A stretch of 64,000 nucleotides of DNA from Nemertoderma westbladi (lineage: Eukaryota > Xenacoelomorpha > Nemertodermatida > Nemertodermatidae). Below the pieces are notes generated by a model. That model saw only the letters and a program-made list of their open reading frames with translations. It did no database searches and was not told the origin of the DNA. Position 1 is the first letter of the stretch, and each line of letters begins with the position of its first letter. A program made the translations under genes and the position numbers. Below, one piece after another: positions 33,452 to 44,236 of this stretch. The DNA is taken from NCBI GenBank assembly GCA_032718475.1, contig JAUCBJ010008528.1:1-64000 (forward strand), read 5' to 3'.

Positions 33452-34605
33452 AATTAGTCGCAGTATATTGTTGTGGTAATTAGACGCAGTATAGTCTTGT
33501 GGTAATTAGACACTCTTGATTTCTGTATATTGTGGTAATTAGATGCCATTGTAAAATAATATTGTGGTAATTAGATGCAGTGTAGTCTTGTGGTAATTAG
33601 ACGCAGTGTTGTGTTGTGGTAATTCGACGCAGTATAGTGTTGTGGTAATTAGACACTTGCGTTCTGTATATTGTGGTAATTAGATGCCATTGTAAAATAA
33701 TATTGTGGTAATTAGATGCAGTGTGCAGTGTAGTCTTGTTCGTAAATAGATTGTGGTAATTAGACGCAGTATAGTCTTGTGGTGAAGACGCAGTATAGTC
33801 TTGTGGTAATTAGACACTTGCGTTCTGTATATTGTGGTAATTAGATGCCATTGTAAAATAATATTGTGGTAATTAGATGCAGTGTGCAGTGTAGTCTTGT
33901 TCGTAAATAGATTGTGGTAATTAGACGCAGTATAGTCTTGTGGTAATTAGACACTTGCGTTCTGTATATTGTGGTAATTAGATGCCATTGTAAAATAATA
34001 TTGTGGTAATTAGATGCAGTGTAGTCTTGTGGTAAATAGACACTTGAGTTCTGTATATTGTGGTAATTAGATGCCATTGTAAAATAATATTGTGGTAATT
34101 AGATGCAGTGTAGTCTTGTGGTAAATAGATTGTGGTAATTAGACGCAGTGTTGTGTTGTGGTAATTAGACGCAGTATATTGTTGTGGTAATTAGACGCAG
34201 TATAGTCTTGTGGTAATTAGACACTCTTGCATTCTGTATATTGTGGTAATTAGATGCCATTGTAAAATAATATTGTGGTAATTAGATGCAGTGTAGTCTT
34301 GTGGTAAATAGATTGTGGTAATTAGACGCAGTGTTGTGTTGTGGTAATTCGACGCAGTATAGTGTTGTGGTAATTAGACACTTGCGTTCTGTATATTGTG
34401 GTAATTAGATGCCATTGTAAAATAATATTGTGGTAATTAGATGCAGTGTAGTCTTGTGGTAAATAGACACTTGAGTTCTGTATATTGTGGTAATTAGATG
34501 CCATTGTAAAATAATATTGTGGTAATTAGATGCCTGTATCGAATTGTTGGGGTAGATTGTGGTAGATTGTGGTAGGTTGGGGTAATTAGTAGGACCGTGT
34601 TACAC

Positions 34606-35263
34606 ATTTGCTTAGAAAGATTACAGAATTATGGATTGAGTCAGTGCATGATGCCGTTGATGCCGATGCCTTTGAAATTGTATAAGGGTAGGCAGAGAGA
34701 CGAGCAGCGCTCTTATAAATTTCCTTGACGCTCGGCGCGCTTCAAAATTTCTTTGACGAAATTTTGTCGGCACGCGGCGGCGCACATCAAAATTGCATCG
34801 GCGCGCGACGCTCATCAAAATTGAGTCGGCGCAAGGCGCACATTAAGATTGCGTCGGCGCGTGGCGCTCAACAAAATTTCGTCGGCGCGCTATCCGGCGC
34901 ACTTTTTGGATGGATTCCATACAGGTAGTCAGGTAGTACAGTTACAGACAGACAGAGTTAGTACATAATAGTCAGATAGTATAGGCTCTAATTCAGTAGG
35001 CCTACCGTACCGAAATAATTTTCTTATGTCTCGTCTCCTACAGCAACCGCAGTAGGCCTACCGGTATGTACTATACTAGCCTAGCTGACTAGTGATAGTG
35101 ACCGACTTTACTACCAGCAGACCGGTAGAAGAAGTAAGCGCAAGTAACATCAGAACATTACTGCATTCGAACTAATCCCAAAAAGCTACAAAGCGTTTTA
35201 CATATTTACGCAGTGGAAGAACAGAAAAGTAGAAGAGGAGGATAAGGATTGCCAACGGTGAAC
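34606..35263. other. Right arm of outer foldback element and METTL5 leader
   Basis: 34725-34905 is the GCGC-rich right arm of the outer element. From 34934 to 35263 the DNA is unique and leads into METTL5. An A/G-rich stretch (GAAGAGGAGGATAAGG, near 35232) precedes the ATG. Confidence 0.5.
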
Positions 35264-35908
35264 ATGAAACTAAAGGAGCTCAAATATCTCATGTCGCAAA
35301 TAATAAATTTAACGGAAACTCAGAATTTTATTCCAAAATGCCACCTGGAGCAGTATGATACCCCTACTTTTCTCGCCTGCGACATCCTCAGTAGAATATC
35401 TGATGAATACGGAGACATCGGCGACCAGAACGTAGTCGACTTGGGATGCGGTAGCGGTATCCTGGGAGTAGGCGCCAGCTTACTGGGAGCCAATCATTGC
35501 GTCGGTTTCGATATCGATCCTGAAGCTTTACGGGTTGCCAATGGCAACCGGGATAGATTCTCGGATGGGTTTGGTGCAGTTGAGTTAGTGTTACAGAACG
35601 TCTTCACTATGGATACTCGCAGATGGCAGGATTTTTTCGATTGTGTAATTATGAATCCGCCGTTTGGAACTAGAAATCCCGGGGCCGACTTAGATTTTTT
35701 GGTTAAGGCTTCCCAATTAACTAGCGGTAATATTTATTCGTTGCATAAATCTTCTACTGTTAAGCATTTAGTAAAGCGAGTTTCTTCGTTTGGGTTAAAG
35801 TCAGACGTCGTAGCTAACCTACGCTACGATTTGCCGCAAAATTATAAATTTCATAAACGAAAATCTGTTGATATCGATGTCAGTTTGGTTAGGTTTTACA
35901 AGAATTAA
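35264..35908 (+). CDS. METTL5: METTL5, 18S rRNA N6-adenosine methyltransferase
   Basis: A 214-residue protein starts at ATG 35264. An upstream in-frame TTG is not a likely start. METTL5 with TRMT112 methylates one adenosine (m6A1832 in human) of 18S rRNA. The N-terminal KLKELKYLMSQI and LEQYDTP are family signatures. The AdoMet motif VDLGCGSGILGVGA lies near residues 62-75 and GFDIDPEA near 88-95. The catalytic NPPFGT is near 134-139. YSLHKSS and the C-terminal NYKFHKRKSVDIDV complete the match over full family length. The ORF has no introns in the window. AATAAA signals follow at 36026-36031 and 36045-36050. All key motifs are intact, so it looks functional. A retrocopy is possible but no poly(A) tract or target duplication is visible. 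Confidence 0.95.
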   Translation: MKLKELKYLMSQIINLTETQNFIPKCHLEQYDTPTFLACDILSRISDEYGDIGDQNVVDLGCGSGILGVGASLLGANHCVGFDIDPEALRVANGNRDRFSDGFGAVELVLQNVFTMDTRRWQDFFDCVIMNPPFGTRNPGADLDFLVKASQLTSGNIYSLHKSSTVKHLVKRVSSFGLKSDVVANLRYDLPQNYKFHKRKSVDIDVSLVRFYKN

Positions 35909-36025
35909 TTGCGACAAAACAGCAAAACTGTTTGTGAAGTTACTAAGAGTGTTACAATTTATATCATACCATACAGCCATATAAGTTTATGGGTATATCA
36001 TTTCATTTTTCGGTATAAATACAGA

Positions 36026-36050
36026 AATAAAACCAGGCAAATTTAATAAA
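36026..36050 (+). terminator. Polyadenylation signals of METTL5
   Basis: Two AATAAA hexamers (36026-36031 and 36045-36050) lie 118-140 nt after the METTL5 stop, a normal distance for a short 3' UTR. Confidence 0.6.
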
Positions 36051-37287
36051 ACCCACTAAATAATTCTTTTAATCTTCTTAACGCAATATTATGTTGCACA
36101 TTGTAAATTTAAATAAGGCGGAATTCCTTAAGGGCAGTTTATTTAATTGTTTAGGTAAATAGGCCTGCCTACATTTTGTTTTCATTTAACACTTTACCAT
36201 AAACACCGTGTTTCTATTATGTCTATGTTTTAAAATATATACAAAACATTATGTATCAACCAATCTATACCTATAAAAATAAAATTCTGTCTCTCTCTCT
36301 GTGTTCGAACTCCTCCAAAACGGGCAGAGGGATTGCGCTGGAACTTGGCAAGTTTAATTCACGTTCGGTACCGGTACTAGGTACCGGTACGTCAGTAGGC
36401 CTATACCGGTACCAGTGCGCCAGTAGGCCTATGCTGGTAGCAGGAAATACCGGGTAACATGCCTCGGGTATTGCCTGCTAGTCTGTTCTATAATTACAAT
36501 TAGTCGATTAAATAAATTTTGTAAATTAAATTAAATAAATAAAATTTGTTGCTAAGATCCAAATCCACTTTAAAATGACATGTCACAATCCTAATCCTAA
36601 GTTACAATTTAAAAAAATTAGCGGAATTTGTAACATTGCCATTTGTGTATATTTCATTTTGATCGCACCAAAATTTTTGTAAAAATCCACTATATTGTTG
36701 TTATGGTGATGTCATGTTGCTAAGGGCATTTGCTTTAATTATGTGCGTTTCCCTCATTCAACTAAATTCTGGAAGACAAACTGCCCTGTTACTATATGTA
36801 TATATATAGTATTAATTCAGTAATATAGAAGTAGTTTGCTTTTAGCTGACATCCGATAGAAATAAGATAAATAAAACGATATGTTAGCCAGTTTTCATTA
36901 ATTATATTATATAAAAATGGTTTAATTATGTTTATTAGATATTACAAATAAATAAATAATTAAATAATAATTACTGTATATATATATATAGTTACTATAA
37001 ATAGATAGCTCCGGTTAAAACTAGTACCGGTATTAGCTAAAAATCTGAAATAGCGAAATGTACATATTATTTTAATATTCACTATGTTTTAGTACGGGTA
37101 GGCATTTTCAATGAATATGTTCCAAATTGTATAATTGTTCCTATATATATTATATTGGTTTCGTTCAACTAATTGCTCTGAATATATTACACAATAAACA
37201 CGATTCGTTAATATTCGATATCGATAAATATATGTTAGTTAAACCTCAACCACAATTTCCTTAACTCTGATCCTCCATATAATTATT
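36051..37287. other. Intergenic region between METTL5 and UBL4A
   Basis: AT-rich DNA with short TA runs (near 36800 and 36980) and CGGTACCGGTA palindromes near 36365-36410. No gene is recognised. Confidence 0.5.
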
Positions 37288-37719
37288 ATGAGAATCACAA
37301 TACGAATTCTCCGAGACCTAGACAACGAACTAAAGGAAGAGTTATCGCCCACGTTGACCATCGCTGAACTCAAACAACTACTGGAGAGATTAGCGAAAGT
37401 TCCAGTAGAAGATCAGAGAGTTATGTTCCAGGGGAAACCGTTGACAATTTCAACAAAAACGTTGGGAGAATATGGAATAAACAGGGATGATCTTAAAATA
37501 ATAGTTTCTATTAAACCTAAAATTGTACAAGAACCAGTCGCCGAAAGGAGTAAGTTGGAAAGCTCTCTGGAACTCGTGTTACGTAAACATTACGGGTCTC
37601 AGGAAGTTGACAGGATACTTCGGGAGGTTGATAATGTAATCGGTGGCCATTTGGATCAGTTGTCCTGGGACGATATAGAGAGGATGTGTTCCGATGTGAG
37701 AGAGTCGGCTGATAGGTAG
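37288..37719 (+). CDS. UBL4A: UBL4A/Get5-like ubiquitin-fold protein
   Basis: A 143-residue protein begins at ATG 37288. Residues 1-74 form a ubiquitin-like domain (MRITIRIL strand, LTIAELKQLLERLA helix, RVMFQGKPL turn, LGEYGINRDDLKIIV end). It lacks the C-terminal Gly-Gly, as expected for a built-in domain. Residues about 92-140 match the C-terminal helical segment of UBL4A (LELVLRKHYGS, DRILREVDNV, then LSWDDIERMC). In human, this segment tethers UBL4A to BAG6 in the complex that hands tail-anchored proteins to TRC40/GET3. The length is close to the usual 150-160. The ORF has no introns here and all parts are in frame, so it is probably functional. Confidence 0.88.
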   Translation: MRITIRILRDLDNELKEELSPTLTIAELKQLLERLAKVPVEDQRVMFQGKPLTISTKTLGEYGINRDDLKIIVSIKPKIVQEPVAERSKLESSLELVLRKHYGSQEVDRILREVDNVIGGHLDQLSWDDIERMCSDVRESADR

Positions 37720-38152
37720 CACGTCGTAGTCTATTGTAGTTCTAATTACATTAAATATTTGGTGTCGATGAATACATTTTAAACTATAAATAGTAAACTC
37801 TTACTCGCGGCTGTCTTTGTTTTTTTTGGACGAATTACAATAGAAATGTCATAATTTGTCAACATTTAATTCAGTATACCCTTTTTTACTATTCATATAT
37901 GGGAAAGGGGTGGGGGTTACTCCACAGGACAAGTTACATCTTCGTGGGGAATGATTATAAAGCCAATGTGAAACTACAACCAGTGTTATAAGATTGACTC
38001 GTTTATTGTTTTGGTTATAATAAGCTGCCACACTTCCGGTTGGGTGCAATCTTCGCCATGGAGATACCTTCACCTGCAGGCAATCCTCGTCCACTACCTT
38101 CACCTGCAGGCAATCCTCGTCCACTATTTATCAATTAAGCTCTACGTACGGC

Positions 38153-38610
38153 TTGCTTGAGCACGTGGATATCTTCTGCTACTTGGGATCCTGGATCAGA
38201 AAGTCAGGTGAAGACCTTCGGATACGTAAGGGGAAGGCATGGGCAGTGTTAAATAGTCTGTCCAGGATTTGGAACTTCCATAGAATAAAACGGAACCTTA
38301 ATGTTCGATTATTTATGGCAGCAATAGTAAAAGTACTCTTATATGGGAGTCCATGCTCTAAATGCAGATGATACCAAATCTCTGGATGGCACTTTCACAA
38401 GAATGCTGCGTCGGGTTCATTGTGTCAACTACAATGAACACATCTCCAACCAGACTCTATAGAACATTGGAGGTGTTCCATTAGTCTCCCCCAGCCTGAC
38501 ACGTGAACGGAACCGCCTCCGCTTTGCAGGACATTGCTTTTGCCGTGAGGACCAGCCAGTGCATAACTTTGTGCTTTGGCGCCCTCATGGAGCGAATAAG
38601 CATGGTGGAC
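38153..38610 (+). pseudogene. RTE-like LINE fragment, C-terminal part
   Basis: The frame at 38153-38371 reads a C-Y-L-G-S-W-I segment followed by D-L-R-I-R-K-G-K-A-W and R-L-F-M-A-A-I-V-K-V-L-L-Y-G-S. This is the post-RT region of RTE-type retrotransposons. Another frame continues to about 38610 with RLRFAGHC-like and FVLWRPHGANK segments. Several stops and shifts show decay. It ends where a different RT family begins. Confidence 0.6.
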
Positions 38611-39320
38611 ACCTCCCACCTCTAGTAGATGTCAATGTTACTCCAACCCATGTCGAAGCTGTGGCTCGGAAACTGCAGGGAGGCGCTGGACCAGGTGGGG
38701 ATGATGCTTCACTCTGGCAGGACATGTTGCTAAGACAAGGGTCACAGAGTCTGCGTTTGAGTGAAGCAGTAGCATCTCTCGCTCGGAGACTTGCAAAAAA
38801 CATTATAGAGTGGGGTTCAGTTAGGGCTCTAATGTCCAATCGGCTAATCGCACTTGATATATGTCCAGGGGTTCGCCACATTGGGATTGGGGAATCCCTC
38901 CGCCGAGTACTTGGTACGTGTTTGGCACTAGCTACCCGTGATGACGTGGAACAGCTCTGTGGGTCTGATCACCACCAAGGACAAGGTTGTGGAGTGTTGC
39001 TAATCGACGCAAAGAATGCATTTAACAGTGTTAATCGAGTAACAGCAATATGGCATATCAGGATATTGTGGCCCAGGTGTTCAAGGTTTATATTTAACGC
39101 CTACAGCGGATATGCTCACCTAATTGTGCATGGTGAAACAGGCGCTACTTGGACTCTGAGCAGAGAGGGGTTTACTCAGGGGGACCCCCTGTCAATGCTG
39201 GGATATCGTGTAGATCTCTACCCACTGATTGATAGGTTGCGAAGCCCAGATTGGATACAGTTATATGGTATGCAGATGATAGCCAAAATACAGCCCTCTA
39301 GCGAGAGACTGAGGATTTGA
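38611..39320 (+). pseudogene. Decayed RT fragment, same family as the 30.5-33.2 kb element
   Basis: One frame (38559-39320) carries VARKLQGGAGPGG, NRLIALDICPGVRHIGIGE, RT motif A (LLIDAKNAFNSVN, near 38998) and motif B (GFTQGDP, near 39170). The motif C region is degraded (a Y-G-M-Q-M-I-A pattern instead of Y-A-D-D). It resembles the younger insertion at 30491 but has lost the catalytic Asp pair. It is joined at its 5' side to an RTE-like fragment in the same frame. Confidence 0.75.
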
Positions 39321-40440
39321 TGGTGTCTGGAAGTCCCTAAAAAATAAAACTTATGGTCTTATTGATGCCTACTAATTTTAGACTTGGAAGCTTTAAATCC
39401 GACGAAGTTATAAGTAAGTTAAAATCGTAGCGACGATGATGACATACAGTACCATTATTGAATGAACTATTTGCCATAATTTACCTACCCCCCTAAGAAA
39501 AGAGATAGCGTCAGTTCGCAAAGGCTCCACCAACTACATGGCTCGGACCCTATACCCCATGCTATAAAATGTATACGATCGATATACAATTATATATTAA
39601 TCCGCTAGGTGGTGTCAAATTATTATTCTGCAATTTCGTACTTGTACAGTACAGCAGTACCGTACCGGTAGGCCTATGTCATTACTTCGGAGTCTCTAGC
39701 CGATCCCCAATTAAATATCTTAACTTTTCAATTTCGTAGAAGATAGACTTTATGATTCTCTACCAGTAACCAAAATTTTAGCTCTGGAAAATGAGGCGTT
39801 CCCGAGAAATTTAACATTTTCTAAAAACCACATAATCTGCCGTAGCTGACGTCAGACTGCATGATTTTTCACCAAATTTTCTAAACTTTCCCTCTACTAC
39901 TTACCTACTAAGTTTGGTTCAATTTCGAATCAGCGATGCCGAGAAATTCGCGTTCAAAGATTTACCAGACAGACAGACGGACATGCCCCATTTGCCCTAT
40001 ATGAACCGTATGCCAAGGCTCGCCGACATTGAACGGTTGTCAACCATTGCAACCAACCCCAAGCTGCCTATAATACTGCACTCACTCGATCCCTCCAATT
40101 CGAATGGTCTTCCTCCAGAGAGTGTGCCCTGCTGAGAATGATGAAATTTATGAGCCAATTGAGTGAGCATTAGTCGATTCATTCCTTCCTGCATTACTTG
40201 GTGGTCCAAGTATCCCCCACAGAAAGGGAAATATTCTCCCTGCCAGTACGATCAGCTGATCTCTCCCTAATAAACCCGTGCAAAACTGCAAATGCTGCTT
40301 ACACTATACATCAAGGGCTGCAACCGAAACTGCATGTTCTGCAATCAAACAGCGGATTACTTTAGACTTGCATCAGCATCCAATCAATAATGTCTAGCTA
40401 GCCAGAAAAAATCACAGATCTGTAGATACTAATTGTGAGG
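39321..40440. other. Non-coding interruption of the decayed retroelement
   Basis: The expected RT thumb region is missing here. A D-L-P-D-R-Q-T-D segment (near 39955) is a common dispersed non-coding motif rather than a gene. No other element is recognised. Confidence 0.4.
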
Positions 40441-41165
40441 CTACACTCTTAAGGCTGAAGGATGAGTTTTCTCAAACCCGTCAACGATGAGCTATTGATC
40501 GAGCAGTCAATTCTAAAACTGCAGCATGGCTCACAGTAACTCCCCTAGCTGTCAATCAGTTCGATCTTTCAGCGAACGAATTTCGGGATGGGCTATCATT
40601 AAGGTACGGTCGCCCCTTAGTACGGGATACGCAGGGGGAACTGTTCGCACTCGATTTCCCTGGAACAGCAGTCAGCAGTTCAACCGGAGCCCATAATCAG
40701 AGAGAGTGACGAGGAGCAGCAACACAGGGAGGGACTTCGTGGAGACCTTTCAGTACGGGGATTCTGGCAGCCGCAATGAAGAGCGTTATTCGATATTCGA
40801 GTCATGACTCAGACGCTCCTTCTTATGCCACTCGGCCAGTGTCCTCAGTTCTGTCAGGACCTGAACGAGAGAAGAAACGCAAATACCTTGATGCATGCCT
40901 TCAACTCCAAGCAGATTTCTCTCCACTGGTATTTACTGTCGATGATGGTGTCCTCGCGACAGAGTACAGCATGGTACTAAGGGGGCTGGCAGACTTCCTT
41001 TCAGCCAAGTTGAACAAACCCTACTCGGTCACCATGCGGTACATAACGGTACGCCTGTCTTTCGCCACTCTCCGCGCCACCTGCGCCTGCTTCAGATCCG
41101 GTCGAACCCGCTGGCGCTGTCTCGGGGTCAGTGATGGGGCATCAGTTAGAAGATGTAAGTTTTGA
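40441..41165 (+). pseudogene. C-terminal remnant of the decayed retroelement
   Basis: Translated pieces show NEFRDGLSLRYGRP (near 40580) and, from 40776, a frame with KSVIRYSSHDSDAPSYATRP, EREKKRKYLDACLQLQADF and a final RLSFATLRATCACFRSGRTR. This is the tail of the same RT family. The zinc knuckle is lost and the frames are broken. Together with 38611-39320 it is one old copy cut by about 1.1 kb of other DNA. Confidence 0.65.
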
Positions 41166-44100
41166 TTCCTTTTGTTACTCAAAAACTTTAAAAAAAAGCC
41201 CCTTCTTTATGGAAAATTTTTCCTGTAGTATTTCCCACCTAAACCATTTTGTTTATCGTTAAATAGTTAGTTTCGGCGTTTAACTAGTAACATTATGCAG
41301 TAGATTTACGTTGAATTACAGCAATTCAAACGGACGAGTTTATCACAATAATCTCCACCGTACCTATTGCTGATTCCATTATCCATTATCTTGGTGATGG
41401 ATTTTAATACTCAATGATAATTGTTGTAAAAAATATTGTAATAATGTTTTGTAATAATAAATAATAATCAATAAAATATAAATATGCTACAAAAAAAAAT
41501 TATTCAACCAAAAAATAAATAAATGCTCCCCAAAACCAATTACTGGTATTCACACCAAAATAAATGACAAAATCCCGAAATAAATACAAATTGTTCCCTA
41601 AATAACGTTAGGTCGCAAAGAACGTCAGCCATTGCCATTTAAAAGAGCAGGTGTTAGTAAAGGAGCAGGTTACAGAGGCGTGTTGGGTAACCAAAACAAT
41701 AAACGAAAGTTAACATGTTACAATATTTTGCAGGTCTTCATAATTGGGTCTTTGTTTTGTACTCACCCGAGGATCGTCGGTATAATAGGCCCCCTATGAT
41801 TAAACATTTTGTTTGATTTATGGAAATAAATAATGAATGAATTTGTATAAATACATTTTCCATAAAATATTTGGTGCTGGAAGAATTGTTTTTGGTTGAC
41901 AAGTAATTATTTTATGGAGATTGAATAATTTGTTTTGAGGTAGGAATAATAATTTTTGGTGAATAAATATGAAGGAAGGGGGGGGGGGGTGAATAATTGT
42001 TAATTGTTTTTTGGTGGAACACAATTGTTTTGGGGGGGTGGGGGGGGATAATTTTTTTGGGGGGATGAATAATTGTTTTTGGTGAGAGGGATATTCAAAA
42101 TTGGGAAATGTAAATTGGTGCTTCAAAAATATATTTGGTGCTAAATAATTTTTTTGGTGTGAAATCATCTAATTTGGGGTGGCATTCAATTACTGGCGAT
42201 TTAAAATCTGCGCCGCCACACACACTTGTGAACGCAGTTCAGTCGTTGCAAACAGAATAGAAATGTAGGTAAAATAAAAGGTAAAATGGCCTCAGTAGTT
42301 TTCAGGATTTGTTTAGGCTTTGTTATAGTACCGGTACGAATAGTTACTGAATGGCATTGCCAGAAAAGATAAACAAATTAAACATAATCAATTAACAAAT
42401 AATAATAAATAAATGGGAGGTGGGCTAATCTACTGCAGCGAGATAGTATAAAGTAAGGTGAAATGGTGTCAGTAGCAATTGACACATTTTCACCTTACTT
42501 TAATCAATTTTATGTTGACAATCAAACAACTTCGCATTATTTAACAGACATAGACAGACATTGTAAATTTTATTTTGTAGACAACATAGTTTATGTTGGA
42601 TAATCCATTTTAAAATACAGTAGATATAATATCTGCAAATTTGTATATTTGTGCTATGCATGAACAGCGTGATATTTGAAATCCAAATTTTATGTTTTAC
42701 TAGACTTGTAAAAAAAAAAAACGTTCTCCCAAAAATGGCGATTTTAATAATAAATATATTTTTGGTGGGGAAGGTGATGACGGGTACTTTTTTATAAAAA
42801 TGTTAATCATTATTATACTGTAGTGCCAGTATTTTAATCACTGCCAATGTGTAGAATACCAGTTCATTTTCGGTCGAAATTTTATTGGAATTTTGTATAA
42901 AGAATTTGTATTTTTAAAATTTTTCTTCCTTATGTGTTTTATAGCGCTTATTACCTTGCTATCTTATAACCTGTACATACTAATTCGTTTATTGTTTTGG
43001 TTAGATTCAGCCTTGCTGTAAATTGAGATTTTTTATAATACATTGGCATTCTTCACATATTCGTTGCAAAGTGAAACAAAACAGCAGAAAGACCATAATA
43101 AAACTTGAAGGTCAACTTCCCACAAACAGAAAGTAGAAACTGACGAGATTTATGTTGTCAAGTCTAGTATACAGTACTTTACATGGATGGGCCTTAATCG
43201 CTACATTTATACTGTACCATTTAACTTATAATAAAGGGTGAGATGTTTGATGTTAATCTATGAGACAGCCAGTTCTACACTACAGTAGTGTGCCTGTGCA
43301 GGGTGCAGCCACTGGCACTGCCAAGGAGTAATTAAAGATTTGAACGATTCATTTAATTATATGCATAGTTCCCTTCTGAAAACCCATCCACATAATATTA
43401 CGTCTGACTGATCCTATTGTATTGGTATATATATTTGGCTCAACTCTATATTTATCTCACCCAGCACAGACTGATTGCTGCTATATTTTCTACAACTGCA
43501 GTACATCTTTAACGCTGCCAGTGCTTGTGTGTGTTTCCTTACCAACAGCAATTGGCTAATACCCACCCTCTTGCCTACAATAATGGCCAATGCCTTCTTT
43601 GCTGCAGTATACAATTTCCCCCTTTAACATTTATTCACCTTCCCTTCATGTTGTAATGCTGGTGTGGGTTTGGCCTCCTACACTCTTCTAAATATAGCAC
43701 AGATATGCTATTTATAGAATAAAATAGCAAGGAGGCATTGACTCCTGGTACGTGCCTGGTATATTCAGTAGTAGCTGGCCAGGCATATCTCCCTGTTATG
43801 GCTACAATGCAATGTATTTATATCTTATGTTTCGATGGCCTGCCATTAATATTTCTAAGTAAACTTTAAAGCAGTTGTCGTTATTGTTTTATAATTATTT
43901 ATATTTAGTATGTGGATATTATTTGAACTTCAAATATTAATTTACTTAATATTCAAGCTCTAGGTGTAATATTTTATTGTAATAACATTTATACCGGTAG
44001 GCTTTTTAAATGAATAATGCTTTTGTAAATTAACAATCTGTTAATTAATGCTAAGGTATTTGCTCCAGTCCAGCCACCTTGACTACCGCATTAACACTAA

Positions 44101-44236
44101 CACATATTACAGTCTTGACTTAAACTTATTTAATTAATATAATATCGATATATAGGAGTAATACACGGTGATGGATGTCAAAGGTATGTAAATCAGCTGT
44201 ATAATTGATATTTTGTTGAACTTTATAGACACTAAC
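41166..44236. other. Long gene-poor stretch
   Basis: There is a G/T-rich purine-biased tract at 41930-42070 with runs of eight to ten G. No gene is recognised. The exact 19-mer TAACCAAAACAATAAACGA occurs at 41688 (plus) and 42985 (minus). Confidence 0.5.
42857..43005. repeat. Dispersed repeat, copy 1 (copy 2 at 45398-45540)
   Basis: The order TTTCGGT, AATTTTATTG, GAATTTGTATTTTT, CTTATAAC and GTTTATTGTTTT is shared by 42857-43005 and 45398-45540 with moderate divergence. The copy here ends in the 19-mer motif that recurs elsewhere in the window. Confidence 0.55.

Larger units (their letters stand above)
29252..34596. mobile_element. Inner foldback-type DNA transposon
   Basis: The target duplication GTGTTACAC is at 29243-29251 and 34597-34605 (9 bp, exact, direct). 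The ends are inverted: GGTCCTACTAATTACCCCAA at the left faces its complement at the right. Each arm is about 0.85-1.4 kb of repeats built on TCTAATTACCACAA. In the left arm a higher-order period of about 181 bp is visible (AATGGCATCTAATTACCAC near 29366, 29549, 29730 and 29911). The right arm is the reverse complement. The central 0.15 kb (about 30100-30245) is unique and has no transposase. A retrotransposon (30491-33451) split the right arm. Confidence 0.8.
28360..34924. mobile_element. Outer foldback-type DNA transposon (host of nested insertions)
   Basis: The nine bases GTAGTCAGG occur at 28351-28359 and again at 34925-34933, flanking the element as a target duplication. The ends are inverted: TGGAATCCAT near 28375 faces ATGGATTCCA near 34910. 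Both arms then carry GCGC-rich tandem repeats in opposite orientation (left about 28390-28620, unit about 41 bp; right about 34725-34905). Arms built of tandem repeats plus a 9-bp duplication are typical of foldback/Mutator-like elements. No transposase is present. The inner element at 29252-34596 is inserted in its middle. Confidence 0.7.

Noticed and set aside
39914-40135. 73-codon ORF with a D-R-Q-T-D segment
   Set aside because: This motif is common in dispersed non-coding animal DNA, and the frame lies inside the interruption of a dead retroelement.
41818-42168. Minus-strand Pro/Lys-rich ORF
   Set aside because: It is a translation of a G-rich, T-rich low-complexity tract.
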